DNA from: CAYGJN01 sp964350135
GTDB lineage: Bacteria > Bdellovibrionota > Bacteriovoracia > Bacteriovoracales > Bacteriovoracaceae
Length of the DNA: 18,625 nt
Assembly (NCBI GenBank): GCA_964350135.1
Contig: CAYGJN010000049.1
Coordinates: 1-18,625, forward strand
Direction: 5' to 3'
The translations under genes were made by a program, and so were the position numbers. This document shows, piece by piece, positions 1-7,271 of this stretch (positions are counted from its first letter, which is position 1; the number at the start of each line of letters is the position of its first letter). Below the pieces are notes generated by a model, which saw only the letters and a program-made list of their open reading frames with translations, was not told where the DNA came from and searched no databases.

Positions 1-976
1 ACATATTAAGACCTTGTTTACCTAATGCAAAATTATCCACTAATTGAGTGAGAGAGACACATTCATTATAGTCTCTGGTAACTGATCCATAACCTCTACA
101 GACTGAGCCGTACATTGTTCTTGATGGTGTCTGGGGAGTTTCATTTGAATAGTCTTGGTATTTAGTAAATAATTCTTTCAAGCCAGCACAAGGGGCAACA
201 GCTTCATAGACAGATTTTACAATCGCTTGTCTTTGCTGAGATGTTGCAAGGTTTTTCTTTTTTCCATTTAGAAATTGAATATAATCTCCAGCAGGTGACG
301 TGCCAGCAATTCTTTTGACCTGCTCGTTAAAGGTAATACTACTAATCTTACCAGGTGCGCTGATTTTAAAAAGTTTTTCACATTGGTCGAAAACTTTTGA
401 ACCATAATTAATATCAGAGTTACTAATATTTATAAGGTCTTTCATTGAAATACAATTTGAACTAGATTGACAATTTGTTTCTTCTAGTTCCGTTTTTTTT
501 CTTATATCAAACTCTTCTTGAGCTTTTTTATTTGCTGCGAGTGACTTATTTTCACAAATATATGAGTAGGCATTAAGATCTATACTTAAAGCGAGTTCTT
601 TTTGTTGATCTGTTAGATTAGTGCAAAGAGTGCCAACATAAACTTCTAGTTCCTTCTTTAAAACATCGGCTTGGAAAATATAATGTTGTTTTTCAGGTTC
701 ATCTTCCGCTGGCTCTACTATAGTGAGTCTACAAATTGCATTAGTCTTTTCCACTTTCTCTGATAGAAAAGAGACTGGGTCGCATCCCGCTGAAGCAATT
801 TGTTGACCTGCTCCTGTTCCAGCATGGAAGTGATTTATGGTTGTGTTTCCTACCATTTCATCAACAGCATCTTCCGTTGCTTGAACTGCTTCATTTGTAT
901 TAGGAGGTGAATTACTTATACCAAACACCAGCGGCATATTAAGTAGGAATATAAATGTGAAAAATAGTTTAAACAT
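1..976 (-). CDS. Secreted Cys-rich protein, unknown function (3' end outside window)
   Basis: An open frame runs leftward from ATG 974-976 through 325 codons to the window edge without a stop, so the C-terminus is missing. AGGA six bases before the ATG is a good ribosome binding site. Residues 1-20 (MFKLFFTFIFLLNMPLVFG) form a typical Sec signal peptide with no lipobox, so the product should be exported. The visible mature part has ten cysteines, spread as singles plus one NCQSSSNC pair, which suggests disulfides in the periplasm or outside the cell. It is otherwise polar, with a K/E-rich helical stretch near residues 148-165. I recognise no domain. The gene is monocistronic in view, divergent from the 1349 gene. 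The reality of the gene is well supported; its function is unknown. Confidence 0.8.
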   Translation of the reverse strand, partial: MFKLFFTFIFLLNMPLVFGISNSPPNTNEAVQATEDAVDEMVGNTTINHFHAGTGAGQQIASAGCDPVSFLSEKVEKTNAICRLTIVEPAEDEPEKQHYIFQADVLKKELEVYVGTLCTNLTDQQKELALSIDLNAYSYICENKSLAANKKAQEEFDIRKKTELEETNCQSSSNCISMKDLINISNSDINYGSKVFDQCEKLFKISAPGKISSITFNEQVKRIAGTSPAGDYIQFLNGKKKNLATSQQRQAIVKSVYEAVAPCAGLKELFTKYQDYSNETPQTPSRTMYGSVCRGYGSVTRDYNECVSLTQLVDNFALGKQGLNM

Positions 977-1348
977 AATTTTTCCTAAGAATTCGTTGGA
1001 ACCCTTTTTTCAGTATACGGTCTCTTATCGATAGATTTTGCAAAAAACTTGAGTTTTCAGGTCGGGATCAAGGTTTATCTCTTAATCTCTATATAAGTTC
1101 TTGAAATTAAAGATATTTCCTCGGGTTCTATAACTCTCTTAAAGATCCCTCATTCCAGGCCCTACTGCCATTTAGAGTTGGCAGAAAAGTTGTAAATGAC
1201 TGAAATTACAGTAGGCTTAAAAGCGATGAGATCGCCCTTATTAAAAAGTCTTTAAATATTAATCACTTGGCAAAGTGACACCACGTAATTCTTACTACTT
1301 AGCTTGTGAGTAGTTTGCATTGCTCTAGTCTTATAGGTGGAGAATGCT
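977..1348. other. Divergent intergenic region, no gene seen
   Basis: This 372-base region separates two divergent secreted-protein genes. It holds the FliA-like match described separately and small inverted repeats: GCGAT-gag-ATCGC near 1223-1235 and ACTACT-N9-AGTAGT near 1295-1315. No convincing sigma-70 promoter for the rightward gene was found, although one must lie here. No tRNA or coding frame is supported; the 81-codon minus-strand frame over 1252-1497 mostly shadows the start of the next gene. Confidence 0.5.
1025..1052 (-). promoter_or_regulatory. Possible sigma-28 (FliA)-like promoter for the leftward secreted gene
   Basis: Read on the minus strand, TCAA (1049-1052) is followed after 16 bases by ATCGATAA (1025-1032). 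The FliA consensus is TAAA-N15-GCCGATAA, so this matches 3/4 and 6/8 positions with a spacer one base too long. It lies about 50 bases upstream of the start codon at 976. No good sigma-70 boxes are visible in the same leader. Weak evidence. Confidence 0.22.
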
Positions 1349-2617
1349 ATGAGGTTATTGGCCCTAATATTATTAAGTTTAAGTATCAGCACTTGGGGCA
1401 GCACTTGTCTTTCAAAACTTGATGGGCTTTTACAAAGAGCAAGTTTTAAAAACAGAGTAAATAGTGAGCTTAGACTCATTGAAAAAGCTGATCGCAAGCA
1501 AGATATAGCTTATTTTTATAAAACTCTCGTGCCTCATGAAAAAAAATATGATCAGGCTGTTGAGTTTATTAATTATCTTGAAACTTTAAATGAGNNNNNN
1601 NNNNATTATTTAGAAAGTGATCTTCCTTCATGGGAAAATGAAAGAGTTTTAAGGGCCTTTAAAAAACTTTATAAAAAAATTGATGCTTATAAAGAAAGTC
1701 TTGATGAACTTCCTGGAATTAATATTTCAGCAAGCTCAAGACTAAGAACTTACAAATCAATTCAATATGGCTGTCATAAAGGCCTTGCTAAAGAAGCTTA
1801 TCGAAAAACCGTCAAAAAGTTTTCAATGGGGGCAGCAGGACTTGGAATGATATCACCAGCAACAATGTATTATGTTATTAACGGATCTCGTGAAAAAGAT
1901 GCTAGATGGAAGGCTCAATGGGCCTATGACACAGCTTATGTAGCAGGACAAATTGGAATTTACTACGGAGCAATCTTGCCATGGCTTAGGTCAAGCAAGC
2001 TAGGACTTGTCTCATCAACTGTTGCAACCATGGGTTTTTATAATGCTGCCAATTACTTAGCAGGAAGCCTTCTTTATAATGAACTTTTTGGCTATGGGGA
2101 AAATGAAGCTCAAGAATATTTTAGAACACTTCAAGGAGAAGACTTTGAAGCTCGTTTTGAAGATCTATTAAACACCAGTGATAAAAAAGATGAAGTGGCC
2201 CTTGTGATTAAAGAGCTTGGAGATAGTTTAACTAATAATTCTAAGATAGTTGATCTTATGAATAAATTTGATTTTGAAAATTTAGATGAAGATACTGTGC
2301 TAACACAAATGCAACAAGAAGAATTTAAAGAAGCTCTTTATGCAATTATTATTGATGACCTTTATAAAAAAAATAACCCAGGGGTTTTTGACTCTGATGG
2401 AGACTTAGGAAAAGATAAATTTAAGTTTGAGTTTATTTTTGATACGGCCATGGCAGGGCCTGATATGGTAGCGAATATTTACCTCTATAATTATTTATGT
2501 CATAGTATGGTAGCCGGAAAGGCTGGTATGATTAATGCTCTTGCAAGGTATGCTCTTTGGACAGCTACTTATAGTGGAAGTTATTATATGAGCAGATACT
2601 TTACACTAGGATACTAA
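1349..2617 (+). CDS. Exported/membrane-associated protein of unknown function
   Basis: I place the start at ATG 1349, not at GTG 1337: AGGTGGAG (1335-1342) sits six bases before the ATG and overlaps the GTG. The product, about 422 aa, begins MRLLALILLSLSISTWGSTC, a signal peptide. The first mature third is charged and helical. The middle contains moderately hydrophobic Gly/Ala/Tyr-rich stretches (around 'YGAILPWLRSSKLGLV' and 'NAANYLAGSLLYNELFG'), followed by an acidic segment. The C-terminus again has Tyr-rich hydrophobic stretches ending TLGY. A ten-N gap falls at codons 83-86, but the frame is open and similar in character on both sides, so the gene is probably intact. It abuts the thioesterase gene (TAA immediately followed by ATG), implying co-transcription. 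No domain recognised. Confidence 0.75.
   Translation: MRLLALILLSLSISTWGSTCLSKLDGLLQRASFKNRVNSELRLIEKADRKQDIAYFYKTLVPHEKKYDQAVEFINYLETLNEXXXXYLESDLPSWENERVLRAFKKLYKKIDAYKESLDELPGINISASSRLRTYKSIQYGCHKGLAKEAYRKTVKKFSMGAAGLGMISPATMYYVINGSREKDARWKAQWAYDTAYVAGQIGIYYGAILPWLRSSKLGLVSSTVATMGFYNAANYLAGSLLYNELFGYGENEAQEYFRTLQGEDFEARFEDLLNTSDKKDEVALVIKELGDSLTNNSKIVDLMNKFDFENLDEDTVLTQMQQEEFKEALYAIIIDDLYKKNNPGVFDSDGDLGKDKFKFEFIFDTAMAGPDMVANIYLYNYLCHSMVAGKAGMINALARYALWTATYSGSYYMSRYFTLGY
1595..1604. other. Assembly gap (10 N)
   Basis: Ten Ns inside the 1349 gene. The flanks are ordinary AT-rich coding sequence in the same frame. The uniform length of ten shared with two other gaps suggests a placeholder, so the real number of missing bases is unknown. 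Confidence 0.95.
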
Positions 2618-3019
2618 ATGAAAACGTTTAATTATAAACTCACTGTTGAAAGGTCACACCTCGATGCTTTTGAACATATGAATAACGCCACCTATATGCA
2701 GCTTTTTGAGCAGGCTAGATGGGACTTTGTTACCAAAAATGGCTTTGGTATGGATAAAGTTAAAAGCACTGGCATCGGCTCAGTAATCCTTGAAGCTAAT
2801 ATAAAGTTTAGAAAAGAAGTGAAGCTAGGGGATAAGATTACAATACTCTCACAACCAAATAATCTAAGATCAAAGATTGTTACCATTGATCAAACGATGC
2901 TTAAGGCTGATGAAACCAAGGCGGCCATTGCACAATTTGCCATAGGGCTTTTTGATTTAAAACAAAGAAAGCTTGTTGAGCCAACAAAAGATTGGCTAGA
3001 AGCTATAGGTTTTGAATAG
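2618..3019 (+). CDS. Hotdog-fold acyl-CoA thioesterase (4HBT / YbgC-FadM-like)
   Basis: The 133-aa product has the typical length and layout of small 4HBT-family thioesterases, which hydrolyse acyl-CoA thioesters in the cytoplasm. Near residues 13-35 the sequence HLDAFEHMNNATYMQLFEQA fits the family signature, an Asp followed by H-x-N-N-x-x-Y and a FE-x-AR helix; the Asp in HLD is the expected catalytic residue. The rest alternates short strands as in a hotdog sheet (ANIKFRKEVKLGDKITI, then the SKIVTIDQTM strand). The ATG follows directly on the stop of the upstream gene, so translation is probably coupled. The substrate cannot be read from sequence. The end lies two bases from the stop of the convergent minus-strand gene, and no terminator is visible between them. 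Confidence 0.85.
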   Translation: MKTFNYKLTVERSHLDAFEHMNNATYMQLFEQARWDFVTKNGFGMDKVKSTGIGSVILEANIKFRKEVKLGDKITILSQPNNLRSKIVTIDQTMLKADETKAAIAQFAIGLFDLKQRKLVEPTKDWLEAIGFE

Positions 3020-3021
3020 TC

Positions 3022-4011
3022 TTATTTAGAATAGCCTTCAAATTGAAATAATTTTTTAACAAATGGCTTTTGAAATTGAGCAAGCTTATCGTCATACTCC
3101 TTATCAAGGGCCATAGATTTAGTGAAAAGCTCTTTGTCGAACTTGTTTGAAAGTCTTAACTTAAATGTTGCAACTTTAGATTTCATATCTTGCTCAGTTT
3201 CTAATAAGGCAACTCTAAGAGTTGGAAAGCTTTTCTCTTTTATAGAAGCAGGTGATCTTGAAGGCGCAAGACTAGAGAGGTATTCTTTTTCAATAAACTT
3301 AAGATCATTTATATATTCACTGATAATAATTTCTTTTCTTTTAAGGACTTCATGTTCCAGGGCCATTTCAAATTTAAAATCAAGCTCTTTACTGGCCTGT
3401 CTATAGAGTTTTTTATTAAAATTTTCAAAAACAGTTAGGTAGTTTTCTCTAAATTGAGTCGAATAATGTTTTTTCTCAGCCAGACTCATTTCCTCTTTTT
3501 GTTCAGCGCTAAAACTTGGAAATGGATATTCCCAAGCATTGACCTCTTGAGCATAAGTTCGACCTTTTTTAATGGTTTGCCTATTAACGTGAAGCTTGGC
3601 CTTTTTGAAATCCTGATAAGCATTAAGCTTTTTTTGTTCGAATTTAAGGTTTATAATCTCAATTTTTTGTTTAAGAGAAATATACTTACTAAGTATTTGA
3701 GGCGTAATAGCAGGTGCATTTTCTTTAAGAAGAATCTTTTCTACACCAAAAAACTGTTTTTTTATTTTTTTTGTTTCAAGAGCTTTCTGCTCAATATAAA
3801 GAGCAAGCTTTCGATTATACTCAGCTCGAAGGTGTGAAACATCTAGGCTACTTTGTCTTATTATTTTTTTATTATAGTTTGTGAACCGCCTTGTGTGATT
3901 TTTATATGTTCTTACCTGAGAATCCCAATGGCGTTCTCTTACTCTTCTTTGATCCTCAAAACATTGCCCAAGCAGGGGAGCTAAGCAAAAAATGAAAATA
4001 AATGTCTTCAT
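3022..4011 (-). CDS. Exported helical protein with WEYPFPxF motif (paralogue A)
   Basis: I choose the ATG at 4009-4011: AGGA lies six bases upstream, whereas the longer frame from 4029 has no properly spaced site. The product (329 aa) starts MKTFIFIFCLAPLLGQC followed by FED, a signal peptide. LGQC is not a proper lipobox, and the paralogue has Ser at that position, so signal peptidase I cleavage before FED is likely. The mature protein is very rich in Lys, Glu and Gln with few prolines, suggesting long helices or coiled coil. A striking AWEYPFPSF motif occurs at residue 160. It is the last gene of a minus-strand operon, 21 bases after its paralogue B. Shared features with B are the signal peptide followed by FED, the WEYPFPxF motif at the same position, and a K-P-x-x-x-K-x-x-x-F-like C-terminus. 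Function unknown. Confidence 0.8.
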   Translation of the reverse strand: MKTFIFIFCLAPLLGQCFEDQRRVRERHWDSQVRTYKNHTRRFTNYNKKIIRQSSLDVSHLRAEYNRKLALYIEQKALETKKIKKQFFGVEKILLKENAPAITPQILSKYISLKQKIEIINLKFEQKKLNAYQDFKKAKLHVNRQTIKKGRTYAQEVNAWEYPFPSFSAEQKEEMSLAEKKHYSTQFRENYLTVFENFNKKLYRQASKELDFKFEMALEHEVLKRKEIIISEYINDLKFIEKEYLSSLAPSRSPASIKEKSFPTLRVALLETEQDMKSKVATFKLRLSNKFDKELFTKSMALDKEYDDKLAQFQKPFVKKLFQFEGYSK

Positions 4012-4032
4012 ACAATTTCCTATTCTCATCTC

Positions 4033-5043
4033 TTAATCTTTAGAGAAATCTTCTATTTTATTTAGAAGAGGCTCTTTTAAGGCAGCAAATTTATCTTCGT
4101 AATTTTGTCTAATCTCTAAAAGTTGCGTGCGTTTTTCTATTTCATATTTAGTTTTAACGCCGCCTTCTTTTATCTTAATGGCACCTATTAACTCAGCTTC
4201 TTTTAACCTGAGTTCATGTGCCCAACCAGCAAAGCTAGTTCTCAATTCACTATCAGACGCAACAGAAGCAATACTTCTTCCTTGAACTTTTTCCTTAATC
4301 ATTTGTGAGGTTTCTTTGGCAAACAGTTTTAAATGATCAATATGCTTTTGATATTCTTGTTCTTTAATATGATGTAGCTCTTCTTGTTCTTTGTATTTAA
4401 GATCAGTTATAACTTTAGAAGACTCATGATTTTTTAAGATACTGTTAAATTTTCCAGATATACTTAGATATTTTTTCTTGAAATCCCTTATATAGTTTTT
4501 TCTTTCTCTATTCTTCATGTCTTTATTTCCATCTTTAACAAATGGAGGAAATGGGTATTCCCAAACACCCATTTTCTTAGCTTGAGTTAGGGCCTTATTA
4601 ATGGCATTTTCTTTAAGTTCTAGTTTTTGTAAATCATGCCATTTATTGATTTCAATTTTCTTTTTTTCGTATTTAAGAGTGATTAATTTTTCTTCTTTTT
4701 CTCTTGTGATTGAGCTCTCTATAAACTCTGGACTTATGACTTCTTTTGAGAGAAGTTTTATTGCATCAACTTCATTCTTTTTATTATTAATTATTGCTTT
4801 TTGTAATTCTTTATTCTTGTCACGTTTTATTATTGAGAGCTTTTTGTCTCGCTCAAGCTTAAGCTCTTGGTATTTCCTATCTAGACCCTTTCCGATGCTG
4901 CTTTGAAACTTTAAGTATTCTTTCTGTTTTTGCTTGTACTCTGTCTTGGCGGTCTTCCAATAGGCTTTTCTGTCTTTTGAGTTATCCTCGAAAGAACTTG
5001 CTAATAACGGTAGAAAACACAGACTAATAATAAGACTTTTCAT
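4033..5043 (-). CDS. Exported helical protein with WEYPFPxF motif (paralogue B)
   Basis: The 336-aa product starts MKSLIISLCFLPLLASS followed by FED, a clear signal peptide. The mature part is extremely Lys/Glu-rich and predicted helical, with KK and EKEEK clusters. GVWEYPFPPF lies at residue 161, almost exactly where paralogue A has its copy (160), in both cases followed by a K/E-rich R-x-x-Y-x-x-x-F-x-x-x-Y-L segment. The start codon overlaps the stop of the FHA gene in the arrangement ATGA (5040-5043), so the two are translationally coupled. The duplicated pair and the coupling suggest that the FHA protein and these exported proteins work together, perhaps as an envelope structure or a secreted complex. 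That role is inference; I recognise no family. Confidence 0.8.
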   Translation of the reverse strand: MKSLIISLCFLPLLASSFEDNSKDRKAYWKTAKTEYKQKQKEYLKFQSSIGKGLDRKYQELKLERDKKLSIIKRDKNKELQKAIINNKKNEVDAIKLLSKEVISPEFIESSITREKEEKLITLKYEKKKIEINKWHDLQKLELKENAINKALTQAKKMGVWEYPFPPFVKDGNKDMKNRERKNYIRDFKKKYLSISGKFNSILKNHESSKVITDLKYKEQEELHHIKEQEYQKHIDHLKLFAKETSQMIKEKVQGRSIASVASDSELRTSFAGWAHELRLKEAELIGAIKIKEGGVKTKYEIEKRTQLLEIRQNYEDKFAALKEPLLNKIEDFSKD

Positions 5044-5684
5044 TTTTGTTGCTCCTGATGGCCATTAGCAGGTGAGCGGTCTAACTTAGTCGATATTTGT
5101 TCTTGCATAGAAAAACCAATGAAACCAATAATGAGCAAAACAGCGAAAACATAAAGTGGCTTTGCCGTAAAGAGATCAAAAAAGTTTTTCTTTTCTTTAG
5201 TCTTTTTTAGTTGGTAGTTCTTATTATGATTATTTTGATATCCAGGTTTTGGTTGTCTCAGACTTGATGCTTCTATTCTAAGTTGATCTCCATTAGAGTT
5301 TTCAAATACAAATTCTTTTTCTGGTACTCTATGAGGCGTCTTAACAACTTTGATTTCTGTTTTTTCAACTCTTTCAAGTTCTTTTATTGTTATCTCAAAA
5401 TCACCTGCACAAAAATAATCTCCTTCTTTTAGATTGGTCGTTGTAATAGGTGAGCCCTGGATTGTTATCCCATTGCGACTGCCTTCATCATTTAAAACGA
5501 GTTGATCTAATTTCAGTGTTAGTGAGCAATGCTTTCTTGAGATCTTTTTACCAGGAATAACAATATCGGCCTTATTTCTTCCAATAACATATTTTTTATT
5601 GTCCTCTAGGGCCATCTTCTTTGAATAGCATTTGCCATCCTTGTTATTTTTTATGAATAAGTGGAGTGAGTATTCAGCTTTCAC
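5040..5684 (-). CDS. FHA-domain protein with C-terminal transmembrane helix
   Basis: The 214-aa product starts at GTG 5682-5684. Residues about 8-105 form a forkhead-associated domain, which binds phosphothreonine peptides: GR at 35-36, ADIVIP, SRKH at 49-52, and GSRNG at 68-72 are the conserved loop residues. A Lys-rich linker (about 150-170) leads to one membrane helix (about 176-193, LYVFAVLLIIGFIGF) and a short polar tail. There is no N-terminal signal, and by the positive-inside rule the FHA domain should be cytoplasmic with the tail in the periplasm. It overlaps the next gene by four bases and follows a 25-codon ORF immediately (TAA then GTG). The context implies phosphorylation-dependent control or assembly connected to the two exported WEYPFPxF proteins. 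No kinase gene is visible in the window. Confidence 0.88.
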   Translation of the reverse strand: MKAEYSLHLFIKNNKDGKCYSKKMALEDNKKYVIGRNKADIVIPGKKISRKHCSLTLKLDQLVLNDEGSRNGITIQGSPITTTNLKEGDYFCAGDFEITIKELERVEKTEIKVVKTPHRVPEKEFVFENSNGDQLRIEASSLRQPKPGYQNNHNKNYQLKKTKEKKNFFDLFTAKPLYVFAVLLIIGFIGFSMQEQISTKLDRSPANGHQEQQK

Positions 5685-5762
5685 TTATAACCCCAGCTCC
5701 TTTAGCTCAAGGCCATATCCATTTATTGAAAATAAAATTCCTAAAAATAATACTGCCTTCAT
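5685..5762 (-). CDS. Candidate 25-aa signal-like peptide upstream of the FHA gene
   Basis: From ATG 5760-5762 a 25-codon frame ends in TAA at 5685-5687, directly touching the GTG start of the FHA gene. AGGAG lies eight bases before the ATG, one of the better ribosome binding sites in this region. The peptide starts MKAVLFLGILFSINGYG and ends ELKELGL, i.e. a short positively charged start, a hydrophobic core and a charged tail, like a bare signal peptide or a one-helix membrane peptide. It could be a real small component of the operon, a translational-coupling leader, or the remnant of a longer gene. Codons are compatible with its neighbours, but the length makes chance possible. Confidence 0.45.
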   Translation of the reverse strand: MKAVLFLGILFSINGYGLELKELGL

Positions 5763-5891
5763 TCAATGAACTCCTGACGTGTTCACTCAACTTCTCGGGA
5801 AAGTCCTGTAATTACTTGAGCAAAAAGATTTTTGCCTTATAAACTGAATGTGATTTTGGTAGCTTAGAGAGTTTAGAAAAATATAAAATAT

Positions 5892-6545
5892 TTAATCAAA
5901 AAAACGATTGTAGATTTCATTGGATCTGGCCTGAATGAGATAATGAAGCTCTAGTTTTGGGTTTGAGATCATCTGTTCAAAAAAAGCAAAATTAAAGAGC
6001 TTTTCACACTCAGATGAGCTTGGTCTGTAGCTTATATGCCATGGCTCAGGTGCAACTCCACCAAGATCTTTTTCATAAGGCCTGTAAAAGCCAAAAGAGC
6101 TATTTGTCTCTATGATTTCTGTAAGCCATTGATGAAATGGTCTAAAGATCCCATTACATTCATCGGGAGTGAGCATTACATGATAGTTTTCAGGGCATGA
6201 TGATTTATCAAACACATCAAGATCTGTACCCCAATGATGTCTGGAGCATCCGGGAATAGCTGACCAATGCAAGATGGATTCTAGGATTTGATCATCATTT
6301 AATTTTCCATGCTCAAGAATATTTCCCTCGCGGTCCATAAGCTCACGTTTGCCAGTGGCCTTTTCATTCCAAATCCTAAGTTGTGCTTCATAAGATCTAA
6401 AGGAGCTAGCAATATACATTTCAAAACCAGCCTGAAAAGCAGCATCTTTTAATAAGAGATAGTTTTCAAAGGTTTCTTTTTGGAGTCTATTTTTTCCAAT
6501 ACCAGTATCAATTAAATGGGATTCGCTCTTGCCACTTATATCCAT
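5892..6545 (-). CDS. M15-family metallopeptidase (VanY-type D-Ala-D-Ala carboxypeptidase)
   Basis: The 217-aa product has the full M15B zinc-peptidase pattern: S101-x-H103 ... D110 in SRHHWGTDLD (the S-x-H-x6-D zinc motif), then E167 and H170 in EPWH, the catalytic Glu and third zinc ligand. The opening 'ISGKSESHL' and the 'ASSFRSYEAQLRIWN' segment match the signal-less VanY subfamily common in proteobacteria, and the length is normal for it. Such enzymes cleave D-Ala or related bonds in peptidoglycan stem peptides. The absence of a signal peptide points either to cytoplasmic muropeptide processing or to non-Sec export. It lies head to head with the acetyltransferase gene, 21 bases apart, and 129 bases upstream of the small peptide and FHA operon on the same strand. 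Confidence 0.88.
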   Translation of the reverse strand: MDISGKSESHLIDTGIGKNRLQKETFENYLLLKDAAFQAGFEMYIASSFRSYEAQLRIWNEKATGKRELMDREGNILEHGKLNDDQILESILHWSAIPGCSRHHWGTDLDVFDKSSCPENYHVMLTPDECNGIFRPFHQWLTEIIETNSSFGFYRPYEKDLGGVAPEPWHISYRPSSSECEKLFNFAFFEQMISNPKLELHYLIQARSNEIYNRFFD

Positions 6546-6590
6546 AATTTATTATAACCTCAATCTATGGATATCAAAATTAGAAAACTG
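6546..6590 (-). promoter_or_regulatory. Possible promoter giving a nearly leaderless M15 transcript
   Basis: On the minus strand a perfect TATAAT lies only about five bases before the ATG at 6545, with TTGATA 15 bases further up (or TTTTGA at spacing 17). A transcript from it would start at or next to the start codon. The nearest Shine-Dalgarno-like GAGG is 12 bases from the ATG. The boxes lie inside the first codons of the divergent gene. Suggestive only. Confidence 0.25.
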
Positions 6591-7142
6591 AGCTCTACGG
6601 AGAAAGACTTTCAAGACCTTCGTTTTATAGGTGAAAAGACCTTTAGAGAGGCCTATGAAGATTCTTCTGCCCCAACTGAAATTATTGATGGTCTTATTGA
6701 AGAAGAATATAACGAAAATCGATTAAGGTCTGAATTGGCTGATCAATCAATTGTTTATTTTATGGCCTATAATGAAGAAGCTCCTATAGGGTTTTCAAAA
6801 ATGGTCTTAAATGCCAAAACTGATTTTTTAAAAGATAAAAGGCAAATCTATTTTAACAAAAACTATGTCATGTCTGACTATCAAGGAAAGGGCATTGGAA
6901 AAAGACTGCTTGAAATACGTGAGGCCTATGTAAAAGAAAATAAAATTCCCTGGGCATGGCTTAAGGTTTGGAGTCTCAATCATAGAGGAATTGCCTATCA
7001 TAATAAAAACGGATTTAAGGTTGTAGGTGAAGAGATCTATGAAGCAAGCTTAAAAGATGGAGGAATTTATTCTGATCTAGATTTAATTATGGTTAAAGAA
7101 TTTAGCTCTGAAGGGGTTATCTCTGCAGCCCAAGATTCATGA
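6567..7142 (+). CDS. GNAT-family N-acetyltransferase
   Basis: The 191-aa product fits the GNAT fold, which transfers an acetyl group from acetyl-CoA to an amine in the cytoplasm. The acetyl-CoA pyrophosphate loop is clear: DYQGKGIGKRLLE around residues 104-116 matches Q/R-x-x-G-x-G/A after the strand 'NKNYVMS'. It is followed by 'AWLKVWSLNHRGIAYHNKNGFKVVGEE', the usual motif B with N-x-x-A-x-x-x-Y-x-x-x-GF. The N-terminal third starts with the typical 'IRKLSSTEKDFQDLRFIGEKTF'. No Shine-Dalgarno is visible before the ATG; the two divergent starts are only 21 bases apart, so promoter and leader sequences must overlap the neighbouring gene. The substrate is unknown. The last ~14 residues extend past the fold. 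Confidence 0.88.
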   Translation: MDIKIRKLSSTEKDFQDLRFIGEKTFREAYEDSSAPTEIIDGLIEEEYNENRLRSELADQSIVYFMAYNEEAPIGFSKMVLNAKTDFLKDKRQIYFNKNYVMSDYQGKGIGKRLLEIREAYVKENKIPWAWLKVWSLNHRGIAYHNKNGFKVVGEEIYEASLKDGGIYSDLDLIMVKEFSSEGVISAAQDS

Positions 7143-7225
7143 TGATAAAACACCCAGCCAGCTGCATAAGCAATGATAATTTTAACAACGAGTAATAGGG
7201 GTCTTCTAAAAATCCGATAAACCAT
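7067..7225 (-). CDS. Candidate 52-aa single-helix membrane protein (uncertain)
   Basis: A minus-strand frame of 52 codons spans the whole short intergenic region and overlaps the 3' end of the acetyltransferase gene by 76 bases on the opposite strand. The product has a basic N-terminus (MVYRIFRRP), a hydrophobic stretch of about 18 residues (LLLVVKIIIAYAAGWVF) and a polar C-terminus, an ordinary topology for a small inner-membrane protein. It would lie 46 bases downstream of the YyaL-like gene on the same strand. Against it: no ribosome binding site precedes the ATG, and another 43-codon minus-strand frame from 7248 overlaps it. Confidence 0.3.
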   Translation of the reverse strand: MVYRIFRRPLLLVVKIIIAYAAGWVFYHHESWAAEITPSELNSLTIIKSRSE

Positions 7226-7271
7226 AAGTTACTATCGGCATAAATCATCTCTTATTTAGCGACCAATTAAT

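Noticed and set aside
3454..3837. A 127-codon Phe/Leu-rich plus-strand frame
   Set aside because: It is antisense to the Lys/Glu-rich paralogue A; reverse complements of Lys-rich codons give Phe/Leu-rich shadows.
3960..4011. Lipoprotein signal (LLGQC) in paralogue A
   Set aside because: Gln at -1 violates the lipobox and the paralogue has Ser in place of Cys, so ordinary signal peptidase I cleavage is more likely.
5763..5891. Sigma-54 promoter upstream of the small peptide/FHA operon
   Set aside because: GG and GC dinucleotides are present but 13 bases apart rather than the required 10.
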